DNA of 64,000 nucleotides, taken from NCBI GenBank assembly GCA_900316955.1, contig ONEX01000011.1:62001-126000 (forward strand), given 5' to 3'. Within the stretch, counting starts at the first letter, position 1. Each line of letters begins with the position of its first letter. The notes beneath the pieces were generated by a model. The model was given only the letters and a program-made list of their open reading frames with translations, did not search any database and was not told the origin of the DNA. A program made the translations under genes and the position numbers. Below are positions 1 to 9,099 of this stretch, one piece after another. The stretch comes from an uncultured Bacteroidales bacterium (GTDB lineage Bacteria; Bacteroidota; Bacteroidia; Bacteroidales; UBA932).

Positions 1-453
1 ATTCTGGAGGAAGGCCACCAGGCGCTCGTTGGAGAAAGCGCCGTTCTCGTCCACGAACAGGGAGGCGATGACCGGAGAGACGTTCTCACCGTTGGTCAGG
101 TCCATGATCTCGTCCTTGCCCACGTTGATACCGGCGGCATTGCAGTTCTTGATGAACAGGTTCTCTTCCACGAGGTGCTTCCAGACCGCGTCGCGGATCT
201 GCTGCTGCTGCTGCTCGCTGGAGGAAGTGTTGCCGGAAAGCATCTCGCTGATGCGGGACATCCGGTCGACCTCCGCCTGGAAATCGGTATAACTGACGGA
301 CTTGCCACCGATCTTGCCCACGTCATACTTGGAGGAGACGGACTGGACCGTCTGGATGATCTGGCTCGGATCGATGATGAAGAGTAAGAGCGGGAGGGCG
401 ACCAGGATGGAAAGGACGATGCCCCAACCGCGGAGTTTCTCTAAAACTGCCAT
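1..453 (-). CDS. SurA/PpiD-type periplasmic peptidyl-prolyl isomerase, N-terminal fragment
   Basis: Reading the minus strand from the ATG at 453 gives 151 open codons that run off the window edge. The product starts MAVLEKLRGWGIVLSILVAL, a short cytoplasmic tail followed by one hydrophobic anchor (about residues 10-27). A SurA_N-like helical region follows, with the pattern 'VGKIGGKSVSYTDFQAEVDRM' split over residues 45-66 and then 'QIRDAVWKHLVEENL'. This matches the membrane-anchored PpiD/SurA foldases of Bacteroidota, which assist folding of exported proteins. The parvulin domains would lie beyond position 1, so activity cannot be judged. It lies 52 bp downstream of lptC on the same strand, with its own possible -7 box in the gap. 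Confidence 0.75.
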   Translation of the reverse strand, partial: MAVLEKLRGWGIVLSILVALPLLLFIIDPSQIIQTVQSVSSKYDVGKIGGKSVSYTDFQAEVDRMSRISEMLSGNTSSSEQQQQQIRDAVWKHLVEENLFIKNCNAAGINVGKDEIMDLTNGENVSPVIASLFVDENGAFSNERLVAFLQN

Positions 454-500
454 TTTATCGTTACTTTTTTAAAATTTTCGTCAATTTTCAGTCAAGGGCG

Positions 501-508
501 CAAATTTA
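501..508 (-). promoter_or_regulatory. Possible -7 box (TAAATTTG) for the foldase gene
   Basis: The minus strand reads TAAATTTG, an exact match to the Bacteroidota -7 consensus TAnnTTTG, overlapping the lptC stop codon and 48 bp before the foldase ATG. No convincing -33 TTTG lies 19-21 bp upstream, so the call is tentative. Confidence 0.35.
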
Positions 509-1189
509 GGAATTTTCTTTCAAATTATCACTATTTTTTCGCATTACCGGGCGTTTCAGCCCTTTTTTGGGCGGAAAAGGACCGATGAAATTGACGGAAT
601 CCAGCACAACTTTGGTGGAATCCTGCTCGACGACGCCGTAACTGTTGAACGGACGCTGGATGATGGCGTTACGGGCCATGTCGTCGGACCGCATCCCGAA
701 TCCCTGCATGAAACCGGCCGGGGAGTACATCTTGATGTAGCAGTCGGTCCAGATTTCCTTGGCCTTCTGGTCCCAGTAGATGGTGTCCGTTTCCATGGTC
801 TCCTGGTTCACGATGTTCCGGATGACCACGCTGCCGAACGCCGACCACTTGTCCTCCCCCTCCTTCTTCCGGGTGTCGTGGCGGGCTTTCTGCGACTTGA
901 TGGTGGTTTCCAGCGAGCCGTCCTCCGCATAGCCATAGACGGAAAGGCCGTTCGGGAACAGTTCGTAGGAGAGGCTGTCATGGTCATAGACTTCCATCAC
1001 GGGCGCCTCCACGCGCATCTTCAGCTTTCCGTTCTCCGTCTGGACGAAGAACATGCTGTCCACGACCTGGAGCGGGGTCTGGGTCAGGTCCAGTTTCTCC
1101 GCCTCGGACAGGTTTCCCTTGCATGAAAATACGACGAAAGCAACCGCCAGCGCGGTTGCCATCGTCGTAAGTATGCGGTGCAGTCTCAC
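506..1189 (-). CDS. lptC: LptC-like LPS export lipoprotein
   Basis: A 227-residue protein with a lipoprotein signal ending VVFSC (lipobox Cys at residue 23). Its body has the repetitive beta-strand character of LptC/OstA-family proteins: 'ENGKLKMRVEAPVMEVYD', 'YAEDGSLETTIKSQKARHD', 'AFGSVVIRNI', 'ETDTIYWDQKAKEIWTD'. LptC bridges the inner-membrane LptB2FG transporter and the periplasmic LptA in lipopolysaccharide export. It begins 6 bp after the TPR gene stop and is probably in one transcription unit with that gene, the outer-membrane protein and coaX. The C-terminal tail after the LptC-like region is charged and proline-rich. LptC identity is well supported by the pattern and by memory of similar gene neighbourhoods in Bacteroides. 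Confidence 0.85.
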   Translation of the reverse strand: MRLHRILTTMATALAVAFVVFSCKGNLSEAEKLDLTQTPLQVVDSMFFVQTENGKLKMRVEAPVMEVYDHDSLSYELFPNGLSVYGYAEDGSLETTIKSQKARHDTRKKEGEDKWSAFGSVVIRNIVNQETMETDTIYWDQKAKEIWTDCYIKMYSPAGFMQGFGMRSDDMARNAIIQRPFNSYGVVEQDSTKVVLDSVNFIGPFPPKKGLKRPVMRKNSDNLKENS

Positions 1190-1195
1190 TGAATC

Positions 1196-2533
1196 TTATC
1201 TGGTACGGACCGTGGTAGTGGTGGTCATGCCACCGCAGGAGACCGTGTAGATCTGGCCCTTGCCCAGGTCATACATGAAGATTTCGCTGGCCTCCGGATA
1301 GTAGATGCTCACCTTGCCGATGGCGGCGCGGGCGTCTTCCGCGAGGGTGTCGTCAGCGGCCTGGGCCTTCTGGTAGTAGTCGGTGGCGGCCCAGTAGCGG
1401 GCGTACTTGTCCACATCGCTGCCGCAGCTGGCGGAAGCCCAGAGGTTGCCCATGATCATGTAAGCCTTGCCGGCATAGCCGTTGTCCAGGCGGACCGCCT
1501 TGCCGGCGGCGTCGAAGGCGCGGCCGCGCATGTTGTTCGCATAGCAGAAGCGGGCGAGCTCGTACAGGTACTGGGCGTCGGTGGCCTCGTCGGACTCTTC
1601 ATAGTCGATGGCCTCTTCCAGGTAACGGCAGGCGTCGGCCACGTTGCCGCGGGCGGCGTTCAGCTTGTACAGGCCGAAGGCGCTGCGGTAGGACGGATCG
1701 CCCTTGTGCATCTGGGTGACGGCCTTGAAGTAGAGGTCGTTGTTGGCGCAGTCCTCGGCGCTGTTCATCAGCTTCACGATGTTCGTGACGACGGCCATGT
1801 TGGTCGGATCGGCCTCGAAGCGCGGGGTGAAGATGGCGATGAGGTTGTCGCAGGAAGCGACCTTGCTGTCGGCGAAGACGCTCTCGATGGTGGCCTTGGT
1901 CTTGAGGTTGTCCTCCGCCTCGGCGTCGCTCTTGGCGGTGGCGCCGCCGATGGCCTCGGTGACGGTGTCATACATGTTGATGACGTCATCGGCCTGGAGC
2001 TTGCCGTCGCGGTAGAGGTTGATCGCCGCCTGGAGGTTGTTCACCAGGAGGCCGCCCTTGGTCGCGCTGCCCAGTTCCTTGATGATGGCCGTGAGGTTGT
2101 CATACAGATACTGGGAATCGTCGGAGCGGAAGTTGATCATGTACTGGCCCTTGTTGTTCAGGATGGTCGCCTTCTGCTCCACGCCCTTCGCGGTGCGCGG
2201 ATAGAACTCGAGGCGCTGGTCCTGGAGGGTGAGGAGGCTGTCCACCTGCGCGCTGAACAGAGCCGGATTCTTGCGGTTCTTGTTGATCTCGCGGTTCAGG
2301 AGGGTGGAACCGTGGACGAACAGGTTCTGGGACGCGGTGGCCGGGCAGATGGAATAGGCTTTCCGCCAGTTCGGGAGGGCGGAATCGTAGTTCTTCTGCT
2401 TGTAGTACTCCTGATAGTAGGAGAGGTACTTGATGCACTCAGCGCTGTCCGCACCATACTTTCCCTGGGCAGACGCGTTCTGGCCCATGAAGGCTGCCAT
2501 GACGGCCAGGAAGATGAAGGTCAATCTTTTCAT
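1196..2533 (-). CDS. Tetratricopeptide-repeat periplasmic protein
   Basis: A 445-residue protein with a Sec signal peptide (MKRLTFIFLAVMAAFMGQNASA). The rest is almost entirely alpha-helical with TPR-like motifs: 'YLSYYQEYYKQKNYDSALPNWRKAYSICP' near the N terminus, 'DACRYLEEAIDYEESDEATDAQYLYELARFCYANN' and 'GRAFDAAGKAVRLDNGYAGKAYMIMGNLW' near the C terminus. It is likely a periplasmic scaffold; its specific partner is unknown. It lies between an outer-membrane beta-barrel gene 34 bp upstream and lptC 6 bp downstream, which suggests envelope biogenesis. The high-GC antisense ORFs over it are ignored. Confidence 0.75.
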   Translation of the reverse strand: MKRLTFIFLAVMAAFMGQNASAQGKYGADSAECIKYLSYYQEYYKQKNYDSALPNWRKAYSICPATASQNLFVHGSTLLNREINKNRKNPALFSAQVDSLLTLQDQRLEFYPRTAKGVEQKATILNNKGQYMINFRSDDSQYLYDNLTAIIKELGSATKGGLLVNNLQAAINLYRDGKLQADDVINMYDTVTEAIGGATAKSDAEAEDNLKTKATIESVFADSKVASCDNLIAIFTPRFEADPTNMAVVTNIVKLMNSAEDCANNDLYFKAVTQMHKGDPSYRSAFGLYKLNAARGNVADACRYLEEAIDYEESDEATDAQYLYELARFCYANNMRGRAFDAAGKAVRLDNGYAGKAYMIMGNLWASASCGSDVDKYARYWAATDYYQKAQAADDTLAEDARAAIGKVSIYYPEASEIFMYDLGKGQIYTVSCGGMTTTTTVRTR

Positions 2534-2567
2534 ATCGCGTTAGAATTTTGTATTTCCAAATTTCCTT

Positions 2568-3872
2568 TTACTGGTATTGCGGTTTCCGGAACCAGATGTC
2601 GAAGATGTTGAATCCGACATGGAATCCGAGGTAATCTTCCTTGACGAAACTCGTCCCGAAACCCCTTTGACCAAGGTCAATCGCAAAAGTGATGCCATTG
2701 TAGCCCTGGAACACGGGAAGGGTCACGCCGAGGGTGATCCCGGCCGACAGGATGTTCTTCCCGTCCACCTGGTAGTAGGACTGGTCCATATAGGCGCCCA
2801 CGCGGTAAGTGCAGCGCCGCAGGAAATAACGGATGTCGTTCCGGTTCGGGGTGATCTCGAAGCCCGCCTTGACGGACTGCGCCACGCCGGACGAGAAGGT
2901 ATGGACCCCGTTGTTGCGGAATCCGCGCACCTGGTCGAAGTTGCTGCCGGTCCAGTTGCCGCGGAGGTAATCCACCTCGACGGACCATTTGTCACCCTGG
3001 GTGTAGCCCAGGCCGAGGCCGATTTCGTCACCCAGCCAGATGTTGTCCTTCTTCAGTTCGTGGTCGCCGAGGTCCAGTTCCGCCACGTTGCTGTATTCGA
3101 CGGCGTAGCCGGTCACGCGGGCCTTGAGGCGGTAGGTCGCGCCCACGGTGAACTTGCCGGTACCGACAGGCTGCTCGTACTGGAGGCCGAACTTGGCGGT
3201 ATGGGCCCGCACTTCCAGGGTGTCGCCCAGGGTCTGGCTCCGGTAGCTGGCGTCGGTGAACTGGCTCATGGAATACTTCGAGATCGTGCCGAAGTACAGG
3301 TTGTACTGGGCGCCGACGGAAAGGCGGTTCCAGAGCGTCGCCGAAGCGCCGACGAAGAACTGGTTCAGCCCGCCGTCGCCATAGGCGCCGTAAGCGCGGT
3401 TGCCGGTATAGCCGATGCTCTGGGCGCCGGACGTGATCTTGTCCACATAGGACATCGAGAAGCCCGTGTCGCTGAAGGGCTGGATGCCCGCCATGAGCGC
3501 CGTGTGACGCCACATCGGGAACGAAATCACGAAGTCGTTGATGTTGAAGAGGGTCTTCGAACTCTTGAGATCACCTTCGGAGAAGATGGAATACTTGCCG
3601 GAAAGGCCGAAATCCGCCATGAAGGACAGGGAGTCGCGGGCGGTGGTCGAAGCCGGATTCATCGTGTTCACGAACCGCTTGTTGCGCGTGGCGATACCCA
3701 CGCCGCCCATGGAGGCGTTGTAGGCGGTTCCGGCAGCATGGAGGTCTCCGATACCATATACGGAATAGGGAGAATAGCCGTTGTACGTGCCGTTCTGGGC
3801 AGAGAGCGGCAGCGCGGCCAGCAAAAGGGCCACGACGGCGATCCAGATCCTATCGGTCATTCTTCTTGACAT
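2568..3872 (-). CDS. Outer-membrane beta-barrel protein (FadL/PorV-like)
   Basis: A 434-residue protein with a signal peptide ending in LPLSAQ. The mature start is 'NGTYNGYSPYSVYGIGDL', followed by 'SMGGVGIATRNKRFVNTMNPAS'. That arrangement (many short amphipathic strands, an N-terminal 'G-G' hatch motif and aromatic strand ends) is typical of FadL/PorV-type proteins in Bacteroidota. The substrate is unknown. The start at 3872 lies inside the coaX coding end (23 bp overlap). A second ATG at 3860 (MTDRIW) also gives a good signal peptide and has AAGAAG just before it, so either start is possible. Translational coupling with coaX is likely. Confidence 0.75.
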   Translation of the reverse strand: MSRRMTDRIWIAVVALLLAALPLSAQNGTYNGYSPYSVYGIGDLHAAGTAYNASMGGVGIATRNKRFVNTMNPASTTARDSLSFMADFGLSGKYSIFSEGDLKSSKTLFNINDFVISFPMWRHTALMAGIQPFSDTGFSMSYVDKITSGAQSIGYTGNRAYGAYGDGGLNQFFVGASATLWNRLSVGAQYNLYFGTISKYSMSQFTDASYRSQTLGDTLEVRAHTAKFGLQYEQPVGTGKFTVGATYRLKARVTGYAVEYSNVAELDLGDHELKKDNIWLGDEIGLGLGYTQGDKWSVEVDYLRGNWTGSNFDQVRGFRNNGVHTFSSGVAQSVKAGFEITPNRNDIRYFLRRCTYRVGAYMDQSYYQVDGKNILSAGITLGVTLPVFQGYNGITFAIDLGQRGFGTSFVKEDYLGFHVGFNIFDIWFRKPQYQ

Positions 3873-4578
3873 ATTCGTCAGCCATTAAAGCCAACCCCAT
3901 CAATACGAGGTTACAAATTACAAAGATGGAACTTTTCATCCGTTTTGCAAAATAATTCGCATCGCCGCCGGTAAACACGACGACATTCTCCGGATGCAGC
4001 GCCAGGTATCCCTCTATTTCAAATTGTATGCCCGAGACGACGCCGCTTTCGATGGAAGTCTGTTCCGACTGGCCCACCAGGGGGCAGTTTTCGGGGGTGT
4101 TCACCAGCGGAAGGGCGCGGGAATACCGGTTGAGCGCCTTGAACCGCGTGCGGCAGCCGAGGGAGATGTTTCCGCCCGTATAGAGGCCGTCCTTGTCCAG
4201 GTAATCGACCGTCAGGGTGGTGCCGAAGTCCACGAGGGTGCAGCCCATGCCGCGGAACAGGTACCGCGCCGCGAGGACGGAGGCCGCCCGGTCATAGGAC
4301 AGATAGACAGGAAGTCCGTGACTCAGAAGCGGTTCCTTGTGTTCCTTATCCAGCAGGAGCAGGTGGCCGCATTCGCCGGAGAGGGTCTTGCATTCCTCCT
4401 CGGTCAGGACATAGACGGAGGAAACGACCAGCACGGCCGGCTTCTCCCGGCGGGTGAGCGAGAGGGTGAAGTCCATCCATTTCTCGCCCTGGTACCGGAA
4501 GGTCTTTCCGAGGGTCATCCCGTCGGACCAGGCCGCTTTCAAAGCGGTGTTTCCTATTTCCACCAAAAGATTGGCCAT
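3850..4578 (-). CDS. coaX: Type III pantothenate kinase
   Basis: A 242-residue protein, the normal length for CoaX, which phosphorylates pantothenate in the first step of coenzyme A synthesis. Visible motifs are 'EIGNT' (residues 7-11, phosphate-binding loop), 'YDRAASVLAARYLF' (pantothenate side) and 'VDFGTTLTVDYLDKDG' (second phosphate loop). The first loop usually reads D-x-G-N-T; here Glu replaces the Asp (see findings). I chose the ATG at 4578 because the upstream in-frame TTG at 4587 falls inside a perfect -7 promoter box. The gene heads the coaX / outer-membrane protein / TPR / lptC run. Confidence 0.92.
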   Translation of the reverse strand: MANLLVEIGNTALKAAWSDGMTLGKTFRYQGEKWMDFTLSLTRREKPAVLVVSSVYVLTEEECKTLSGECGHLLLLDKEHKEPLLSHGLPVYLSYDRAASVLAARYLFRGMGCTLVDFGTTLTVDYLDKDGLYTGGNISLGCRTRFKALNRYSRALPLVNTPENCPLVGQSEQTSIESGVVSGIQFEIEGYLALHPENVVVFTGGDANYFAKRMKSSIFVICNLVLMGLALMADEYVKKNDR

Positions 4579-4584
4579 AGACTG

Positions 4585-4615
4585 CAAAAATAGTGATTTT
4601 CGGCGGTTATTGCAA
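4585..4615 (-). promoter_or_regulatory. Promoter of coaX (TTGC-N19-TATTTTTG)
   Basis: On the minus strand TTGC (4615-4612) is followed after exactly 19 bases by TATTTTTG (4592-4585), matching the Bacteroidota sigma-ABfr type promoter. The -33 part lies in the last codons of mfd. The implied leader before the coaX ATG at 4578 is only a few bases. Confidence 0.65.
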
Positions 4616-7600
4616 CCGTTGGAGCACCTTGAGGGCGGTTTCCAGGGAGTTGACGCCCCGGGAGACGGTCCGCAGTTTGCCCTTGTCCTGGTTCACCTTG
4701 AACAGGGCCGGATTGTCATTGACCTTGCCGATCACCCGCTCGAACTGCTTGGACTGGTAGTAGCCGGACATCGGGTTGGACACGAAGAACATGATCTGCA
4801 TCCCGTTCTTGACGATGATTTTCTCGAAACCGGAACGGGCGCCGAGGTTGCGGATCTTCACCACCGTCAGCAGGTTCTTCACCTGCGGCGGCATCGGCCC
4901 GAAACGGTCCTCCAGCTGGCGGCCCAGGCGGTCGATCTCGCGGTCGTCCTTGAGGCTGTCCAGCTGCTTGTAGAGCCGGATCTTCTCGGCGGTGATGTCG
5001 ATGTAGTCGTCCGGGATGAGCGCCGGCTGGTCGGTTTCCACGGTGCAGTCCTCGACGAAGGTTTCGCGGGACTGTTTGGTGGTGATGCCCGTTTCCACAC
5101 CCAGTTCCCCCATCGCCTCGGACAGGATCTGCTGGTAGGTTTCGAAGCCCATGTCGGAGATGAAGCCGCTCTGTTCCGCGCCCAGCAGGTTGCCGGCGCC
5201 GCGGATGTCCAGGTCCTGCATCGCGATGTTGAAGCCGCTTCCCAGGTCGGAGAACTCCTCGATGGCCTTCAGGCGGCGCCGCGCGTCGTCCGTGATGGAA
5301 ATCAGCGGCGGAACCACCAGGTAGCAGAAAGCCTTGCGGTTGGACCGGCCGACACGGCCCCGTAGCTGGTGCAGGTCGGAAAGGCCGATGTTCTGCGCCT
5401 GGTTGATGATGATCGTATTGGCGTTCGGAATGTCCAGGCCGTTCTCGATGATGGTCGTGCACAGGAGCATGTCGTAGTCGCCCCGCATGAAATCCAGCAT
5501 CTTGTTCTCCAGTTCCTTCGCTTCCATCTGCCCGTGCGCGATGCAGATCTTCATGTCGGGAACGAGCCGGTGCAGGATGTCGTGGATGGCCGGGAGTTCT
5601 TCCACCTTGTTGTGCAGGAAGAAGATCTGGCCGCCCCGGTTGAGTTCGTAGCTGATGATGCTCTTGATTTCCTGCTCGTCGAACAGGATGATTTCTGTCT
5701 GGATGGGAATCCGGTTCGGCGGCGGGGTGCTGATGATGCTGAGGTCGCGGGCGCCCAGGAGCGAGAACTGGAGGGTTCTCGGAATCGGGGTGGCTGTCAA
5801 CGTCAGGGTATCGACCGACGCCTTCAGATGGCGGAGTCTTTCCTTCGCCGCCACGCCGAACTTCTGCTCCTCGTCGATGACCAGCAGACCCAGGTCCTTG
5901 AAATCGAAGCCGGCGCCCAGCACCTTATGGGTGCCAATCAGGATGTCGATCTTCCCTTCTTTCAGCCTGTTCTTGATGTCGGTGATCTCTTTCGCCGTCC
6001 GCAGGCGGCTCACGTAATCGACCGTGCAGGGGAGTCCCTTGAGGCGGGACTTGAAGGTTTCGAAGTGCTGGAGGGCGAGGATGGTCGTCGGCACCAGCAC
6101 GGCCACCTGCTTGGAGTCGCAGACGGCCTTGAAGGCGGCGCGGATGGCCACTTCCGTCTTGCCGAAGCCCACGTCGCCGCAGACGAGGCGGTCCATCGGG
6201 CAGTTGTCCTCCATATCCTCCTTGACCGCCTTCGTCGCCCGCTCCTGGTCGGGCGTATCCTCGTACATGAAGGAGGATTCGAGCTCTTCCTGGAGGTAGG
6301 TGTCGGCCGAGAAGGAGAAGCCCTTCGAGGCCCGGCGCTTCGCGTAGAGCTGGATGAGTTCCTTGGCGATGTCCTTCACGCGGGACTTGGCCGATGTCTT
6401 CATCGTGGCCCAGGTCTTCGAGCCCAGCTTGTTGATCCGTGGCATCTCCCCTTCCTTGGACCGGAACCGGGAAATCTTGTGCAGGGAATGGACCGATACG
6501 AAGACGACGTCATTGTCCCGGTACATCAGTTTCACGACCTCATGGACCCGGCCCTTGTCGTCAGTCATTTTCACGAGACCGCCGAAAATGCCCACGCCAT
6601 GGTCGATATGGACGATGTAGTCGCCCAGGTTGAAGGAACTCAGGTCGTTGAGCGTCAGCTGCTCCGACTTTTCCACCGTCCTTCTCAGACGGACGCGGTG
6701 GAAACGGTCGAAGATTTCGTGGTCGGAATAGCAGCAGATGTGGTCCTCGTTGTCGATGAACCCCGCATGGATGTTCTTCCCTTTGACAAACTCCGGTAGC
6801 AGCGCATGTTCATCCTGCAGCATGATCGAGCGGAGGCGCTCCAGCTGGGATTCTTTCTCGCCGTAGATATAGACCTTATAATTGTTTTCCAGCCGAGTGC
6901 GAATGTCGGAGAGCAGGAGTTCGAAGTTCTTGTTGAACACTGGCTGCGGCGTAATGGAGAAAGCGACGTTGTCCACGCCCTGCCGCTGCAGCGGAATATC
7001 CAGATACACGTGCCGGAAAGAGGTCAGTTCCGGGAAGAACGGCCGGTCCTTGTACATGTCGGACGAGTCCAGCCAGACCACCGCATCCTCCTTCAGGAGA
7101 GTAAGGAGGCTGACGCCGCCCTCTCCCTGCCCGCCGGCGACGATGTCCGGATAGATGTCGGCCTTGTCCACCTTGTCGATGGACAGCTGCGTATTGCAGT
7201 CGAAGGTATGGATCTTTTCGATCTCGTTCCCGAAGAAAGTGAGCCGGTAGGGATGGTCCAGGGAATAGGAGAAGATGTCGATGACCGCGCCGCGGATGGC
7301 ATACTGCCCCGGGGCCGATACGAAGTCCACGCGCTCGAATCCCAGCTGGACCAGCTTGTCCCGCAAGGATTCGTAAGAGATTTCCTGGCCCACTTGGACC
7401 GTCAGGAGCGCGCCGGTGATCTTTTTCTGCTCGGGGACCGGCTCGTCCAGGGCCGTCGGGTAGGTGACGACAAACAAGGGACCCTTGCCCGGATCCATCA
7501 TCTTGCCGATGGCGGCCGTCCGTTGGACGCCGAGGGAGGACTTGTAATTGCTCCGTTCCACGGCGCCTCCGCTGTCCGGGAGAAAGAAAACGCAGTCGCC

Positions 7601-7798
7601 TTCCACCAGATTATAGAGGTCCGCGCTGCAATATTCGGCCGCTTCCCGGTTGGGAAGGACCACGAGGTGGGTTCCTTTTTCCGCAATCTGGGAGAGGACG
7701 AACCATCGGGCAGACAGAAACAGTCCGCTGCAGAATGTCTCCCGATTGGAATCCATCCTGCGGCGGAGCAACGCTGTCGATTCTTTACTTATCAACAT
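4607..7798 (-). CDS. mfd: Transcription-repair coupling factor
   Basis: A 1063-residue Mfd. It releases RNA polymerase stalled at lesions and recruits the UvrABC excision machinery. Domain order is clear: a UvrB-like N-terminal region ('VTYPTALDEPVP', 'GQYAIRGAVIDIFSYSLDHPYRLTFFGNEIE'), a CarD/RID domain ('NLGDYIVHIDHGVGIFGGLVKM'), a RecG-like SF2 translocase with Walker A 'GDVGFGKTE', Walker B 'DEEQ', 'ATPIPRTLQ', 'QLRGRVGRSNRKAFCYL', and a TRCF C-terminal domain. The reading frame extends upstream to 7900, but the ATG at 7798 has a GGAG site 7 bases before it and begins at the expected N terminus; the earlier part lies in the DnaA-box region. Confidence 0.95.
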   Translation of the reverse strand: MLISKESTALLRRRMDSNRETFCSGLFLSARWFVLSQIAEKGTHLVVLPNREAAEYCSADLYNLVEGDCVFFLPDSGGAVERSNYKSSLGVQRTAAIGKMMDPGKGPLFVVTYPTALDEPVPEQKKITGALLTVQVGQEISYESLRDKLVQLGFERVDFVSAPGQYAIRGAVIDIFSYSLDHPYRLTFFGNEIEKIHTFDCNTQLSIDKVDKADIYPDIVAGGQGEGGVSLLTLLKEDAVVWLDSSDMYKDRPFFPELTSFRHVYLDIPLQRQGVDNVAFSITPQPVFNKNFELLLSDIRTRLENNYKVYIYGEKESQLERLRSIMLQDEHALLPEFVKGKNIHAGFIDNEDHICCYSDHEIFDRFHRVRLRRTVEKSEQLTLNDLSSFNLGDYIVHIDHGVGIFGGLVKMTDDKGRVHEVVKLMYRDNDVVFVSVHSLHKISRFRSKEGEMPRINKLGSKTWATMKTSAKSRVKDIAKELIQLYAKRRASKGFSFSADTYLQEELESSFMYEDTPDQERATKAVKEDMEDNCPMDRLVCGDVGFGKTEVAIRAAFKAVCDSKQVAVLVPTTILALQHFETFKSRLKGLPCTVDYVSRLRTAKEITDIKNRLKEGKIDILIGTHKVLGAGFDFKDLGLLVIDEEQKFGVAAKERLRHLKASVDTLTLTATPIPRTLQFSLLGARDLSIISTPPPNRIPIQTEIILFDEQEIKSIISYELNRGGQIFFLHNKVEELPAIHDILHRLVPDMKICIAHGQMEAKELENKMLDFMRGDYDMLLCTTIIENGLDIPNANTIIINQAQNIGLSDLHQLRGRVGRSNRKAFCYLVVPPLISITDDARRRLKAIEEFSDLGSGFNIAMQDLDIRGAGNLLGAEQSGFISDMGFETYQQILSEAMGELGVETGITTKQSRETFVEDCTVETDQPALIPDDYIDITAEKIRLYKQLDSLKDDREIDRLGRQLEDRFGPMPPQVKNLLTVVKIRNLGARSGFEKIIVKNGMQIMFFVSNPMSGYYQSKQFERVIGKVNDNPALFKVNQDKGKLRTVSRGVNSLETALKVLQRLQ

Positions 7799-8040
7799 TC
7801 GGCTCCAAAAGGCTGTTGAAAAGCTGTTGATAACCCTGTTGATGGAAATGTGGATAACTCGGGCGGTATTTTTCCCTTGACTTTTCCACAGGTTTCCCAC
7901 GCGGAAAGCCCGGGGTTTTCAACAGTTTTCAAAGCACTCAATCAAATGATATCCAATTGTTTCCGTATAGTTATCAACAAATTGACAGGAACAAAAATAT
8001 CATTCAATTTAAATGTAAAAATAACTATATTTGTAGCTGA
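7789..8040. other. Candidate chromosomal replication origin (DnaA-box cluster plus AT-rich stretch)
   Basis: The divergent mfd/ruvB spacer carries seven 9-mers fitting TTWTCMACA within 191 bp. They are at 7789-7797 (+, TTATCAACA), 7814-7822 (-, TTTTCAACA), 7825-7833 (-, TTATCAACA), 7849-7857 (-, the perfect box TTATCCACA), 7882-7890 (+, TTTTCCACA), 7916-7924 (+, TTTTCAACA) and 7971-7979 (+, TTATCAACA). An AT-rich stretch follows at about 7940-8035 and could serve as the unwinding element. All genes to the left run leftward and the next four to the right run rightward, as expected for leading-strand genes around an origin. No dnaA gene is in the window. Confidence 0.65.
8026..8033 (+). promoter_or_regulatory. 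Possible -7 box (TATATTTG) for ruvB
   Basis: TATATTTG matches TAnnTTTG exactly and ends 24 bp before the ruvB ATG. The -33 region is not a clear TTTG, so strength is uncertain. Confidence 0.45.
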
Positions 8041-8057
8041 AACAGACCCGACCGCCC

Positions 8058-9098
8058 ATGAGCGAATTCGACCCGCGCAGCACAACCGACCGCAAAGATA
8101 ATGAATTGGACGGAATTATCCGCCCCCAGCAGCTGGATGATTTCACCGGCCAGAAGGAAATCGTCTCGAACCTGGAAATCTACATAAAAGCCGCTAAAAT
8201 GCGCGGGGAAGCCCTGGACCACACGCTGTTCCACGGCCCTCCGGGCCTGGGCAAGACCACCCTCGCGCACATCATCGCGAACGAGATGGGGGTCAACATG
8301 AAGGTGACGAGCGGCCCCGTCCTGGACAAGCCCGGCGACCTGGCCGGCCTCCTGACTTCCCTGGAAAAGGGAGACGTCCTTTTCATCGACGAGATCCATC
8401 GGCTCTCCCCCGAAGTGGAAGAGTATCTGTACTCCGCGATGGAGGACTATGTCATCGACATCATGATCGACAAGGGGCCCGGCGCGCGGAGCGTCCGCAT
8501 CTCCCTGAATCCTTTCACGCTGATCGGCGCGACGACGCGCAGCGGCCTCCTGACCGCGCCGCTCCGGGACCGGTTCGGCATCAACTGCGCGCTGGAATAC
8601 TATGATACCGAGGACCTTCGGAAGATCGTCATCCGCAGCGCTACCATCCTGAACATCGAGATCGACAACGACGCGGCGCTGGAGATCGCGCTCCGCAGCC
8701 GCGGCACGGCGCGCATCGCCAACGCGCTGCTCAAGCGCGTCCGCGACTTCGCGCAGGTGCTCGGCGACGGCCGCATCGACGTGGACATCGCCCGCTTCGC
8801 CCTGAACAAGCTCAAGATCGACAAGCGCGGACTCGATTCCATCGACCACAAGATCCTCCGCACCCTCATCACCACCTTCAAGGGCGGTCCGGTGGGCGTG
8901 GGCACGCTCGCGACCTCCATCTCCGAGGATGCCGGCACCCTGGAGGAGGTCTACGAACCCTTCCTGATCAAGGAAGGCTTCCTCATCCGCACCCAGCGCG
9001 GCCGCGTCGCCACCGACCTCGCCTACCAGCACCTGGGCATGGAATCCAGCCTCCCCCAGCGGAAATACAACCCCGACGACAACGGAACCCTCTTTTGA
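8058..9098 (+). CDS. ruvB: Holliday junction branch-migration helicase RuvB
   Basis: A 346-residue AAA+ motor that, with RuvA, drives Holliday junction migration during recombination and fork repair. Visible are '[11 protein letters not shown]' (residues 22-32), Walker [10 protein letters not shown] (60-68), Walker B FIDEIHR (109-115), sensor 1 '[11 protein letters not shown]', 'PLRDRFG' with the arginine-finger region near 170, and the C-terminal winged helix ending '[14 protein letters not shown]'. Length is normal for the family. ruvA lies in the same window (37341-37928) but is not linked in an operon with it. The next gene starts one base after the stop, so the two are cotranscribed. Confidence 0.97.
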   Translation: MSEFDPRSTTDRKDNELDGIIRPQQLDDFTGQKEIVSNLEIYIKAAKMRGEALDHTLFHGPPGLGKTTLAHIIANEMGVNMKVTSGPVLDKPGDLAGLLTSLEKGDVLFIDEIHRLSPEVEEYLYSAMEDYVIDIMIDKGPGARSVRISLNPFTLIGATTRSGLLTAPLRDRFGINCALEYYDTEDLRKIVIRSATILNIEIDNDAALEIALRSRGTARIANALLKRVRDFAQVLGDGRIDVDIARFALNKLKIDKRGLDSIDHKILRTLITTFKGGPVGVGTLATSISEDAGTLEEVYEPFLIKEGFLIRTQRGRVATDLAYQHLGMESSLPQRKYNPDDNGTLF

Positions 9099-9099
9099 T

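Noticed and set aside
2577-3869. Plus-strand open frame opposite the FadL/PorV-like gene
   Set aside because: The sense gene has a signal peptide and a barrel pattern; the plus-strand product does not resemble any protein.
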